DNA from: Candidatus Treponema faecavium
GTDB lineage: Bacteria; Spirochaetota; Spirochaetia; Treponematales; Treponemataceae
Assembly: GCA_019113455.1 (NCBI GenBank)
Contig: DXHG01000126.1
Coordinates: 1 to 6,601 of the forward strand
Reading direction: 5' to 3'
DNA: 6,601 bases
In this document: piece after piece, positions 1 to 6,426 of the stretch
Position numbering within the stretch: position 1 is the stretch's first letter
Layout of the letters: the number at the start of each line of letters is the position of its first letter
The notes under the pieces: model-generated
What the model was told of the DNA's origin: nothing
Seen by the model: the letters and a program-made list of their open reading frames with translations, nothing else
Database searches by the model: none
Made by a program: the position numbers and the translations under genes

Positions 1-2239
1 CGGTAAAGCCCGCCTGTTCGTCGTAGTCGCAAAACGCGCGCCCGCCGTGCGAAAGCGAACCGAACAGCACTTCATCGATGAGGCGCGCCGACACAAGGTC
101 TTCGATAAGCCGCGCGATGCGGCGCGCGCCGTATTCTTTTGACGCGCCCTCGCGCGCGATATAGCTCACGCAGTGTTCCGACGCGGCAACCGTTACACCG
201 CGCGAAGAAAGCCGTCCGGAGAGCTTTGCAAACTCGCGGCGCACGACAGAACGCACCGCGTCCTCATCAAGCACATGAAACGGCACAACGGCGTCAAGCC
301 GGTTTCTGAACTCGGGCGAAAACAGGCTTCGCAGCGCGTCGTCCATTGCGCCGTCTCCGCGTGCGCCGCCGCCGAAACCAATTGCCTGGCGCTCCATGTC
401 GCGCGCGCCGGCATTGCTCGTCATAATAAGCAGCACATTGCGGAAATCAGCCTTGCGCCCCTGCGTGTCCGTAAGCGAGGCGTAATCCATCACCTGCAGC
501 AGCACGTTAAAAATATCGCCGTGCGCCTTTTCTATTTCATCGAGCAAAAGCACGCAGTGCGGCTCCTTGCGCACCGCCGCCGTTAAAAGGCCGCCTTCCT
601 CAAAGCCGACATAGCCCGGCGGCGAGCCGATAAGGCGGCTTACTGTGTGTTTTTCCTGGTATTCGCTCATGTCAAAGCGGATGAGCGGAAGCGAAAGCGC
701 CGCGGCAAGCGTTTTTGCAAGCTCGGTCTTTCCTACGCCGGTCGGGCCGGCAAAGAGCAGGCACGCCGCCGGTTTATCAGGTGGATGAAATCCGGCGCGC
801 GACTTTTTTACCGCCTGCACGGCGGTGCACACGGCCTCGTCCTGCCCGAATATCGCGGCGCCGAGCGCTGCTTCAAGAGAAAAAAGCCGCTCCCGCTCGT
901 CAGCGCCGACAGTCTTTTCGGGCACGCGCGCCATGTTCGCCACAACGCGCGCGATATGCGCCGCAGAAACAGAAACCTGTTTTTCCGGTTCCTGCGTTCT
1001 GCTGATACGCCGCGCTGCGCCCGCCTCATCGATAACATCGATCGCCTTATCGGGCAGCCGACGTTCCGGCAGATACTGTACCGAAAGCGAGACTGCGGCT
1101 TTAAGCGCGGCGGGCGAATACCGCACATGATGGAACGCTTCGTATGCGCCTTTAACGCCGCGCAGTATACGCACCGTATCTTCTTCTGACGGCTCTGTTA
1201 TGTCTATCTTTTGAAACCGCCGCTCAAGTGCGCGGTCCTTGCTGAATATCCGCGTGTATTCCTCGTGCGTTGTAGCTCCGATGCAGCGCACCGTGTCCGA
1301 GACCAGCAGCGGTTTAAGCAGGTTTGATGCATCAAGGCTCCCGCCCGACACGGAACCGGCGCCGACAATCGTGTGTATTTCATCAATAAACAGTATCGCG
1401 TTGTGCTTTGCTGCAAGTTCCTGCACGACACGCCGCACGCGTTCTTCAAAATCGCCGCGGAACTTTGTACCCGCAACAAGCGTGCCCATGTTGAGGCTGT
1501 ATATCGAACAGTCCGCGAGCACGGCGGGCGCCCTACCCTCAGCGATGAGCAGCGCAAGCCCTTCCGTGATCGCGGTCTTTCCCACGCCGGGGTCGCCGAC
1601 ATGGAGCGGGTTATGCTTTTTTCTGCGGCAGAGCACGCGGATTGTCTCTGCGAGCTCCGCCGCGCGCCCGATAAGCGGATCAATGAGCTTCTGTCGTGCC
1701 TGTTCCGTGAGATCAACGGCAAACTGCTCGAGCGCGCTCTGCGCGGCGGCACGCCGTTTTTCGCCGGCTGCCGCAGCAGAAGATTCAGCTGCGCCGCCGT
1801 GTTCCGCCGTGAACTTCGGCGCTTCAATCCTGCTCACTGCGGCAAGCAGTTCCACGCGGTCAACGCCGCCACATAATAAATAATATGAACAGTAGTTATT
1901 CTTTTCATCCAGCATACTCACCAGCACATCGGCAATGTCTATCGTATCTTTTTCCGATGAAACGCAGTGAGAGAAGGCGCGGTGCAGCACGGACGTCATT
2001 CCCGCCGTCTGCACCGGCGGCGCGTCCTGACTCACGGGAATAGACGTGCGCAGATATTCTTCTATGTTATGCTCAATACTTTTAACGTCTGCATTGCAGG
2101 CTTGCAATATGTCAATTACGTACGAATCCTGTAATGCCGTGTAAAGCACATGCTCCGGCGTAATAAACTCGTGGCGCGCCGACTGCGCATTCTCAAACGC
2201 AGAATCGAGAATGTAACTGAGCCGCTTCGTTATTTTCAT
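1..2239 (-). CDS. clpA: ATP-dependent Clp protease ATP-binding subunit ClpA (C-terminus cut by window edge)
   Basis: Hexameric AAA+ unfoldase that unfolds proteins and feeds them to ClpP in the cytoplasm. The frame is open for 746 codons from the ATG at 2239 to the left edge; E. coli ClpA is 758 aa, so only a short tail is missing. Seen in order: an N-domain (about residues 1-145) with RHEFITPEHVL, which resembles RHEFMTVEHLL of E. coli; an Ala-rich linker (about 150-185); D1 Walker A GDPGVGKT (215-222) and Walker B FIDEIH (D286, E287), with the ERRFQ arginine-finger segment; D2 Walker A GPTGVGKT (498-505) and Walker B LLLDEIEKAH (D567, E568). An IGF tripeptide at 620-622 sits where E. coli has its ClpP-docking IGL loop, so it should engage ClpP. 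FRNRLD follows. The start overlaps the clpS stop (ATGA), with GAGG ten bases upstream inside clpS, implying translational coupling. No clpP is visible in the window. Confidence 0.97.
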   Translation of the reverse strand, partial: MKITKRLSYILDSAFENAQSARHEFITPEHVLYTALQDSYVIDILQACNADVKSIEHNIEEYLRTSIPVSQDAPPVQTAGMTSVLHRAFSHCVSSEKDTIDIADVLVSMLDEKNNYCSYYLLCGGVDRVELLAAVSRIEAPKFTAEHGGAAESSAAAAGEKRRAAAQSALEQFAVDLTEQARQKLIDPLIGRAAELAETIRVLCRRKKHNPLHVGDPGVGKTAITEGLALLIAEGRAPAVLADCSIYSLNMGTLVAGTKFRGDFEERVRRVVQELAAKHNAILFIDEIHTIVGAGSVSGGSLDASNLLKPLLVSDTVRCIGATTHEEYTRIFSKDRALERRFQKIDITEPSEEDTVRILRGVKGAYEAFHHVRYSPAALKAAVSLSVQYLPERRLPDKAIDVIDEAGAARRISRTQEPEKQVSVSAAHIARVVANMARVPEKTVGADERERLFSLEAALGAAIFGQDEAVCTAVQAVKKSRAGFHPPDKPAACLLFAGPTGVGKTELAKTLAAALSLPLIRFDMSEYQEKHTVSRLIGSPPGYVGFEEGGLLTAAVRKEPHCVLLLDEIEKAHGDIFNVLLQVMDYASLTDTQGRKADFRNVLLIMTSNAGARDMERQAIGFGGGARGDGAMDDALRSLFSPEFRNRLDAVVPFHVLDEDAVRSVVRREFAKLSGRLSSRGVTVAASEHCVSYIAREGASKEYGARRIARLIEDLVSARLIDEVLFGSLSHGGRAFCDYDEQAGFT

Positions 2240-2559
2240 ACCGCTTCAACCTCGCACCGCAGCGGAAACCCGTGCGCCTTGGCCTGTTTCATCGTGAGCA
2301 TGGCCCGTGTTGCGGCAATATCATACGTATACACGCCGACAACCGCGCTCCCGTTTTTGTGCACCGTCCGCATGAGCAGCTCCGCCTCGTCTGCCGATTT
2401 ATGGAAAATACTCATGAGCACCTGTACGACAAATTCCATCGTCGTGTAGTCGTCATTAAAAAAAATCACGCGGTAATCTTTAGGCGCCTGTATATCATTA
2501 CAGACTGCGCCGCTCACGTCATCCGCGGCACCGTAATCCATATTCAGTTCAAATCCCAT
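2236..2559 (-). CDS. clpS: ATP-dependent Clp protease adaptor protein ClpS
   Basis: Small cytoplasmic adaptor (107 aa) that binds N-terminal destabilising residues of N-end-rule substrates and hands them to the ClpA N-domain. The flexible N-terminal tail (residues 1-27) is followed by DYRVIFFNDDYTTMEFVV, nearly the same as the E. coli core. The substrate-pocket residues N35, D36 and H67 match E. coli N34, D35 and H66, and VHKNG and GVYTYDIA follow as in the family. The ATG at 2559 is preceded by GGAG (2566-2569) at six-base spacing. A second in-frame Met (residue 7) would shorten the tail and has no better site. The gene is first in a clpS-clpA operon with a 4-base overlap. This arrangement is common in Gram-negative bacteria and supports a dedicated partner role. 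Confidence 0.97.
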   Translation of the reverse strand: MGFELNMDYGAADDVSGAVCNDIQAPKDYRVIFFNDDYTTMEFVVQVLMSIFHKSADEAELLMRTVHKNGSAVVGVYTYDIAATRAMLTMKQAKAHGFPLRCEVEAV

Positions 2560-2575
2560 ATGCAGCTCCGCAGCA

Positions 2576-2605
2576 AGTATAGCACACGCAAAAACACCGC
2601 CGCAA
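2576..2605 (-). promoter_or_regulatory. Candidate sigma70-type promoter for clpS-clpA
   Basis: Reading the minus strand, a -35-like TTGCGG (2600-2605) lies 18 bases before the -10 TATACT (2576-2581). An extended TGC precedes the -10. The predicted start falls near 2569, at the edge of the GGAG ribosome site, so the leader would be only about ten bases. That short leader and the weak -35 (3 of 6 matches) lower confidence; the -10 is good (5 of 6). Confidence 0.42.
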
Positions 2606-2614
2606 TACAGCGGG

Positions 2615-2630
2615 AAACGCGCCGGCGTTT
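2615..2630. repeat. Inverted repeat in the clpS/maturase divergent region
   Basis: The 16 bases AAACGCGCCGGCGTTT form 6-base arms (AAACGC and GCGTTT) around GCCG. The repeat lies ten bases upstream of the clpS -35 and about 40 bases before the maturase -35, where a shared operator could sit. It is short and lies in GC-rich DNA, so chance is quite possible. No regulator gene is nearby. Confidence 0.25.
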
Positions 2631-2670
2631 ACTTTGCCCGTTGTCTGCCCGGGCGCAGGGGCTCTTGTGT

Positions 2671-2698
2671 TTGCCGCGCAGATTCGCTATCGTATACC
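2671..2698 (+). promoter_or_regulatory. Candidate promoter for the sulfatase-maturase gene
   Basis: A -35-like TTGCCG (2671-2676) is followed after 16 bases by TATACC (2693-2698), each matching 4 of 6 consensus positions. The predicted start near 2705 leaves a leader of about 37 bases with GGAG at 2731-2734. No better pair was seen between 2580 and 2741. Confidence 0.35.
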
Positions 2699-2741
2699 GT
2701 GTGCCGTTTGCGGCCGCATACCATGATACCGGAGCTGCGCC

Positions 2742-3857
2742 ATGCAGACACTGCAGCTTATGATAAAACCGGCGTCAGATTCGTGCAATCTGCGCTGTTC
2801 TTACTGTTTCTACCATAATATAGCGCAGAACCGCTCGCGGCCGAACCGCGGCATGATGAGCATCGGCACCTTTGAAACGATTGCGAAAAAAGCGCTTGCC
2901 TGTGCGCAAAAGATGTGCACGTTTTCGTTTCAGGGGGGAGAGCCGGCGCTTGCGGGGCTTGACTTTTACCGGCAGGCACTAGCCTGTATCCGGGACTGCA
3001 ACACGCGCCGCATTCCTGTTTCCGTTACGTTTCAGACAAACGGCACGCTCATCACGCAGGAGTGGGCCGATTTTCTTGCAGCGGAACGCATACTGACCGG
3101 CGTGTCGCTTGACGGCCCGGCGGAGTTCCATAACCGGTACCGCACGGACACGCGTCATAAAGCCTCGTACGCGGCGGTGCTGCGCGGCATAGACTGCCTT
3201 AAGCGCAGCGGCGCGCAGTTCAATATCCTTTCGGTCGTTACCGATGCATCCGCCCGTCACGCACATAAAATGTATGATTTCTTCAAAAAACGGCGGTTTG
3301 AATATCTGCAGTTTATTCCCTGCCTTGCGCCGCTTGACGCCGGCGCGGCAGAGCCGCTGCTTACTTCGCAGGCGTACGGAACGTTTCTCTGCGAGCTCTT
3401 TGACTGCTGGTACGCCGACATTATGCGCGGAACCTATGTCTCAATACGGCAGTTTGACAATTATGTGCATATGCTGCACGGCTATCCGCCTGAGTCATGC
3501 GATATGGGCGGACGCTGTTCGGTTCAGCATGTCGTTGAAGCTGACGGCAACGTATATCCATGCGACTTTTACTGCCTCGACCGTTATCTTTTAGGAAATA
3601 TACTAACCGATTCATTTGAGCAGTTCAGCGCCCGCCGGCAGGAACTCGGTTTTATCGAAGAATCGCAGATACATACCGAACGCTGCCTGTCCTGCCGCTG
3701 GTACGCGATCTGCCGCGGCGGCTGCAAACGCCACCGCCTCATGACGGGAGATGAAACGCTTCAGACAAACTATTTCTGCCAGTCGTTTCAGTTGTTTTTT
3801 GACCGCTGCGCCGACCGCTTGCTGCGTGCGGCGCGTCTCACCGCTGCACCGCGGTAA
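2742..3857 (+). CDS. Anaerobic sulfatase-maturating enzyme (radical SAM/SPASM formylglycine-generating)
   Basis: Cytoplasmic radical-SAM enzyme that oxidises the active-site Cys or Ser of a type I sulfatase to C-alpha-formylglycine without oxygen. At 371 aa it is almost the same length as the Clostridium perfringens enzyme (370 aa). The radical-SAM cluster motif is CNLRCSYC (C15, C19, C22), followed by QGGEP (64-68), QTNGT (98-102) and SLDGP (122-126). The SPASM auxiliary-cluster cysteines are C253, C259, C274, C315, C318, C324, C328 and C346, with the proposed catalytic base D275 in YPCDFY. All SPASM positions keep a constant two-residue offset from those I recall for the clostridial enzyme, so both auxiliary 4Fe-4S clusters should form. 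The ATG has GGAG at seven-base spacing. The gene is divergent from clpS, and no sulfatase lies in the window, so its substrate is encoded elsewhere. A peptide-modifying SPASM role is a less likely alternative. Confidence 0.95.
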   Translation: MQTLQLMIKPASDSCNLRCSYCFYHNIAQNRSRPNRGMMSIGTFETIAKKALACAQKMCTFSFQGGEPALAGLDFYRQALACIRDCNTRRIPVSVTFQTNGTLITQEWADFLAAERILTGVSLDGPAEFHNRYRTDTRHKASYAAVLRGIDCLKRSGAQFNILSVVTDASARHAHKMYDFFKKRRFEYLQFIPCLAPLDAGAAEPLLTSQAYGTFLCELFDCWYADIMRGTYVSIRQFDNYVHMLHGYPPESCDMGGRCSVQHVVEADGNVYPCDFYCLDRYLLGNILTDSFEQFSARRQELGFIEESQIHTERCLSCRWYAICRGGCKRHRLMTGDETLQTNYFCQSFQLFFDRCADRLLRAARLTAAPR

Positions 3858-3887
3858 AACACGCATACCGTCCTCGTCAGGGCATCA

Positions 3888-3916
3888 TTTACACGACGGC
3901 TGAACTCGTGTATACT
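3888..3916 (+). promoter_or_regulatory. Strong sigma70-type promoter for the YdcF-like gene and its partner
   Basis: TTTACA (3888-3893) and TATACT (3911-3916) each match 5 of 6 consensus positions, with the ideal 17-base spacer. The predicted start is near 3923, which excludes the upstream in-frame GTG at 3908 as a start codon. Confidence 0.65.
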
Positions 3917-3926
3917 GACAGCGTAT

Positions 3927-3930
3927 CAGG
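3927..3930 (+). promoter_or_regulatory. Ribosome binding site that fixes the YdcF-like start at 3938
   Basis: CAGG (3927-3930) sits seven bases before the GTG at 3938 and just downstream of the predicted transcription start. The core AGG is modest. It is the only site consistent with the promoter position. Confidence 0.5.
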
Positions 3931-3937
3931 TAAAACC

Positions 3938-4816
3938 GTGAAACCGCACAGAAATAAAAAGAACAAATACAGCTATGTTAAAATACTTTCGTCTCTAAGC
4001 TACATCATTGCGGTATGTTGCGCGCTCTATTTTATCGCGCTCGCGGTTGACGCGCGCGCATTTCCGCGCCCGGAGTTCGACTATATCTGGATTGCCGGAA
4101 GCGCGCTCTTTTTTGTCACGGGACGCTTCTGGAGCAAGCGCTGGCGGCTGTACCGCCACGATGTGTTTGTGCCGGCTGCCGGCGCGCCGCGCTTTTTTCT
4201 CATGCTGTTTGCCGGCATGCTTACTGCTGCGGCGGCGCTCTGCGCCTACGAGCTCCCACTCATTCTCAAAGCGCCCGAGCCGCCGCCTGACGATATTGCA
4301 GTCAGTTATATGATTATTCTTGGCGGCGGCACGCTCCCTGACGGCACGGTCGGCAAAAGCGCCGCCGCACGTATCCGCACCGCGGCCGCGTACCTGCACC
4401 GGCATCCGGGCACAACCGCCGTTGTCACGGAAGGACAGGGACCGTTCGCGCCGGAACCCGGCGCCTACGGCATGAAGCGGTATTTGGAAAGCCGCGGCAT
4501 CTTTGGCGACCGCATTATCTGCGAAACACAGGCGCGCAATACCGAACAAAACTTTATCTATTCCGCAGCTGCCATCGCGCAGGCGCAGGGCATAACGGAA
4601 AAAGAAGCCATGCAGCAGCCGCTTATCGTTGTTACCAGCCGCTCGCACGTGCAGCGGTCGCTGCATCTTGCGCGCCGCCTCGGATACAAACAGTTATACG
4701 CCATTGCAGCCCCGGTGCCGCTACTGTATGTTCCGTCCGTCTATCTGCGCGAAGTATGTTCACTGGCGAAAATGCAGGTACTCGAACTCATTGACCGGTA
4801 TATGCAAAAGTCATGA
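3938..4816 (+). CDS. Membrane-anchored YdcF/ElyC/SanA-family (DUF218) protein
   Basis: 292 aa from the GTG at 3938. The same frame opens at a GTG at 3908, but that lies within the promoter, so I chose the later start. A basic N-terminus (HRNKKNK) leads into hydrophobic segments at about residues 16-37, 48-62 and 85-110, then a soluble DUF218 domain. The domain shows ILGGG (127-131), a TEGQG turn, a glutamate before GMKRYLESRGI, ETQARNTEQNF (196-206) and VTSRSHVQRS (232-241), which match the family's conserved blocks. Characterised relatives (E. coli ElyC, SanA) affect envelope and peptidoglycan integrity, but the biochemical activity is not established. The domain probably faces the periplasm. 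The stop overlaps the next ATG (ATGA), so the two genes should be co-transcribed and translationally coupled. Confidence 0.9.
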   Translation: MKPHRNKKNKYSYVKILSSLSYIIAVCCALYFIALAVDARAFPRPEFDYIWIAGSALFFVTGRFWSKRWRLYRHDVFVPAAGAPRFFLMLFAGMLTAAAALCAYELPLILKAPEPPPDDIAVSYMIILGGGTLPDGTVGKSAAARIRTAAAYLHRHPGTTAVVTEGQGPFAPEPGAYGMKRYLESRGIFGDRIICETQARNTEQNFIYSAAAIAQAQGITEKEAMQQPLIVVTSRSHVQRSLHLARRLGYKQLYAIAAPVPLLYVPSVYLREVCSLAKMQVLELIDRYMQKS

Positions 4817-5463
4817 AACAAATCTCTCTTATATGCGCGTGTTTCTTTTTGTACACCGCTGTGCTCCGCGCGGCAGACGAACAGCTTGTGAATGCTATCT
4901 TTGACACATCTGCCTATACCGCAGCGGAATACGCAAGTCTGATTGCGGAAGATATCGTTATCCGCAGCACGGACAAAGAACAGTGCGTGTCGCTTAATCC
5001 AGTGCATCCGCTTGCGCAGAAGCTCAGGGATGATTTCAATGAGCTTGACCCAGCATATTCCGCGGAAGTGATCCAGGTGCTTTTGGCAAAAGACAGCGAT
5101 GAACTTGCCGCCGTACTGCGCACCGCCCTCGAAAACATCACACAGTACACGGACATTCCGTACTACTCCGTACAGAACGATACGTGGAATAAACTGTACG
5201 ACGCGGCGTCCGTGATTTCGATAACAATGCACGCTCAGGACAAGCTCATAGTTGCTTCATTTTCAATGCCGCCGTTTGACGAAATAGAAATGCACATTAC
5301 CACGAGCATACATAACGGCGAGCTCTGCTACGAAGCCGTAAACACAACGCCAGTAAAATGGCACGGTATTACCTGCATTAAACCGTACCGCATGAAAACG
5401 GAAGTTGCGGTGTTTTCCAGTCCGGACGGCACGCATACCGTGCTGTATGGCTGGGGGGGGTAG
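4813..5463 (+). CDS. Secreted protein of unknown function, probably frame-interrupted at its 3' end
   Basis: 216 aa as read. A signal peptide is clear: MKQ, then a hydrophobic core (about residues 4-18), then LRA-AD, with likely cleavage after residue 20 or 21. The mature part is acidic and mixed alpha/beta-like, with no catalytic motif I recognise. It may belong to a spirochete-type DUF family such as DUF6675, but I cannot confirm that. There is no clear ribosome site; the ATG overlaps the stop of the YdcF-like gene, so coupling is likely and a shared envelope role is plausible. The frame stops straight after eight consecutive G (5453-5460). In the frame reached by adding one G or losing two, coding continues to a TAA at 5565-5567, giving about 250 aa. 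I suspect the longer form is the ancestral product. Confidence 0.82.
   Translation: MKQISLICACFFLYTAVLRAADEQLVNAIFDTSAYTAAEYASLIAEDIVIRSTDKEQCVSLNPVHPLAQKLRDDFNELDPAYSAEVIQVLLAKDSDELAAVLRTALENITQYTDIPYYSVQNDTWNKLYDAASVISITMHAQDKLIVASFSMPPFDEIEMHITTSIHNGELCYEAVNTTPVKWHGITCIKPYRMKTEVAVFSSPDGTHTVLYGWGG
5453..5460 (+). repeat. Homopolymeric G8 tract before the stop codon
   Basis: Eight G in a row follow CT and precede TAG (5461-5463). Such tracts are prone to slippage in replication and to miscounting in sequencing. I noticed no other mononucleotide run of eight or more in the window. Confidence 0.9.
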
Positions 5464-5567
5464 ATGTACCACCGCTGTTTTTTATGCGCAAGCGCATAGA
5501 GACAGCATTCATCAACCGCATCAAGTCTTTCTGCGCGTACGTGTTCAGCGCCATACGCGTACAGTAA
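5460..5567 (+). other. Probable displaced C-terminal coding extension of the upstream secreted-protein gene
   Basis: Read from 5460 in the frame one base off the upstream gene, this stretch has 35 sense codons and a TAA at 5565-5567. The product begins VDVPPLFFMRKRIETAF and continues INRIKSFCAYVFSAIRVQ, a protein-like amphipathic and basic sequence. Its codons resemble those of the neighbouring genes. The TAA lies three bases before the terminator stem at 5571, the normal distance for a gene end, whereas the TAG at 5461 leaves a gap of over 100 bases. It has no start or ribosome site of its own. Confidence 0.55.
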
Positions 5568-5570
5568 ATA

Positions 5571-5600
5571 AAAAACGCGCCGTGTGTACGGCGCGTTTTT
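5571..5600. terminator. Bidirectional rho-independent terminator
   Basis: A perfect 13-base inverted repeat (AAAAACGCGCCGT and ACGGCGCGTTTTT) surrounds the four-base loop GTGT. The eight-pair core next to the loop is GC-rich, and the outer five A-T pairs give a T tract on either strand. It lies between two convergent genes and can end both transcripts. Confidence 0.92.
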
Positions 5601-5629
5601 ACGCAGCGGTTTAAATGGAAATCAGCCCG

Positions 5630-6322
5630 CTATTCTTTCTTTCCAAACAGCCGCAGCAGATACAGGAACAGATTGATAAAATCAAGATACAGCTCAAGCG
5701 CCGCGATAATCGCGATTTTATCAAACGCCTCGCTGCCGTCAGCGCTCGCGGAAGCGTGGAGCACTTTCTGAGTGTCGTACGCCGTGAGTCCGGTAAAGAG
5801 CGCCACGCCGACAAGAGAAATAATCCAGTCAAGCGTGCTTGAACCAAGGAACATGTTTACCAGCGACGCAATGATAATGCCGACAAGTCCCATAAAGAGA
5901 TACCTTCCCGCCGACATCAGATCGCTCTTTGTCGTCATGCCGTACACGGTCATAACGCCGAACAGCAGCGCCGCAATCACAAACACGCGCGCAACCGAAG
6001 TTTCGGCGTACACAATCAGCACAGACGAAAGCGTAAGTCCATTTACCACGGAATAGGCGGCAAACGCAATGCCCGCCGCAGATTTGCTCATCGTTCTGAT
6101 CCGCGCCGACAGAAAAAACACCAGCGCAAACTCGGCGATAATCAGGCCGAAAAAGACGATACTGTTGCCAAAAATCAGCCGCTGCAGCGGCTCACTTGCC
6201 GCTACCAGATATGCACAGACGGCGCTGACCGCGAGCGCGCCTGCCATCCACGCATACGTTGCGGAAATAAACTTTTTGCGGGCAATATCACTGGTCCGCT
6301 GCAGTGTTGAAACATCATTCAT
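5630..6322 (-). CDS. Bax inhibitor-1 (BI-1)/YbhL-YccA family inner-membrane protein
   Basis: 230 aa from the ATG at 6322, matching the usual length of about 230 for bacterial members. After a short cytoplasmic N-terminus come about seven hydrophobic helices (roughly residues 22-41, 53-71, 83-104, 111-128, 139-159, 163-181 and 203-223). Several blocks are nearly the same as E. coli YbhL: GLTLSSV, YGMTTKSDL, GLTAYDTQK and LYLDFINLFL. D183 and D214 correspond to the conserved aspartate pair that forms the pH-sensing site in Bacillus YetJ, a calcium-leak channel. Calcium leak is therefore possible here but unproven. A TTG at 6370 would add 16 residues in frame, but it lies upstream of the predicted promoter and lengthens the protein beyond the family norm. 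The chosen ATG has no ribosome site; see the promoter entry. Confidence 0.96.
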   Translation of the reverse strand: MNDVSTLQRTSDIARKKFISATYAWMAGALAVSAVCAYLVAASEPLQRLIFGNSIVFFGLIIAEFALVFFLSARIRTMSKSAAGIAFAAYSVVNGLTLSSVLIVYAETSVARVFVIAALLFGVMTVYGMTTKSDLMSAGRYLFMGLVGIIIASLVNMFLGSSTLDWIISLVGVALFTGLTAYDTQKVLHASASADGSEAFDKIAIIAALELYLDFINLFLYLLRLFGKKE

Positions 6323-6328
6323 ACAAAC

Positions 6329-6357
6329 AGTATACCACATGCAACAGCAGTACGCAA
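6329..6357 (-). promoter_or_regulatory. Promoter of the BI-1-family gene, predicted leaderless transcript
   Basis: On the minus strand TTGCGT (6352-6357), a 17-base spacer and TATACT (6329-6334) form a good sigma70-type promoter, with an extended TGG before the -10. Only six bases separate the -10 from the ATG at 6322, so transcription should begin at or beside the start codon. Confidence 0.65.
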
Positions 6358-6358
6358 G

Positions 6359-6368
6359 GCTTGCAAGC
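6359..6368. repeat. Perfect 10-base palindrome next to the BI-1 -35
   Basis: GCTTGCAAGC is self-complementary and lies one base upstream of the -35 hexamer, a typical place for an operator or activator site. It is short enough to arise by chance. Confidence 0.3.
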
Positions 6369-6426
6369 AAGCCCGCGTCCGTTGTATAAATACACTCGTC
6401 GGTTCAGCCGTTACAATCGCGCCGCA

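Noticed and set aside
173..1883. Long plus-strand ORFs (173-586, 647-1189, 1239-1883, 1373-1876) and a minus-strand one (1204-1827) across the clpA region
   Set aside because: They are out-of-frame shadows of clpA, which is intact and highly conserved on the minus strand. They have Arg/Ala/Ser-rich compositions typical of GC-rich antisense frames and no recognisable domains.
2560..2763. Short plus-strand frame from an ATG at 2560 ending in CRHCSL, considered as a substrate peptide for the radical-SAM enzyme
   Set aside because: It has no ribosome site, runs through both divergent promoters, overlaps the maturase start in another frame, and is Arg-rich like non-coding frames. Its CPLSAR segment does not fit the sulfatase C-x-P-x-R signature.
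3995..4666. 223-codon minus-strand ORF opposite the YdcF-like gene
   Set aside because: It is a charged, Arg/Ala-rich antisense shadow. The plus strand there encodes clear DUF218 motifs and membrane segments.
5484..5497. Inverted repeat ATGCGC-AA-GCGCAT next to a T run, considered as a terminator
   Set aside because: The T run precedes the stem on the plus strand and becomes an A run on the minus strand, so it fits neither orientation. It also lies within the probable coding extension, and a much better terminator is at 5571-5600.
5630..6370. Longer BI-1-family start at the TTG at 6370
   Set aside because: The extra 16 residues (Cys-rich) cover the predicted promoter, no ribosome site precedes the TTG, and bacterial relatives match the 230-residue form.
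6361..6390. Plus-strand promoter-like pair TTGCAA-N18-TATAAA
   Set aside because: No plus-strand gene follows; it would only transcribe antisense to the flavoprotein gene. AT-rich intergenic bases can produce such matches by chance.
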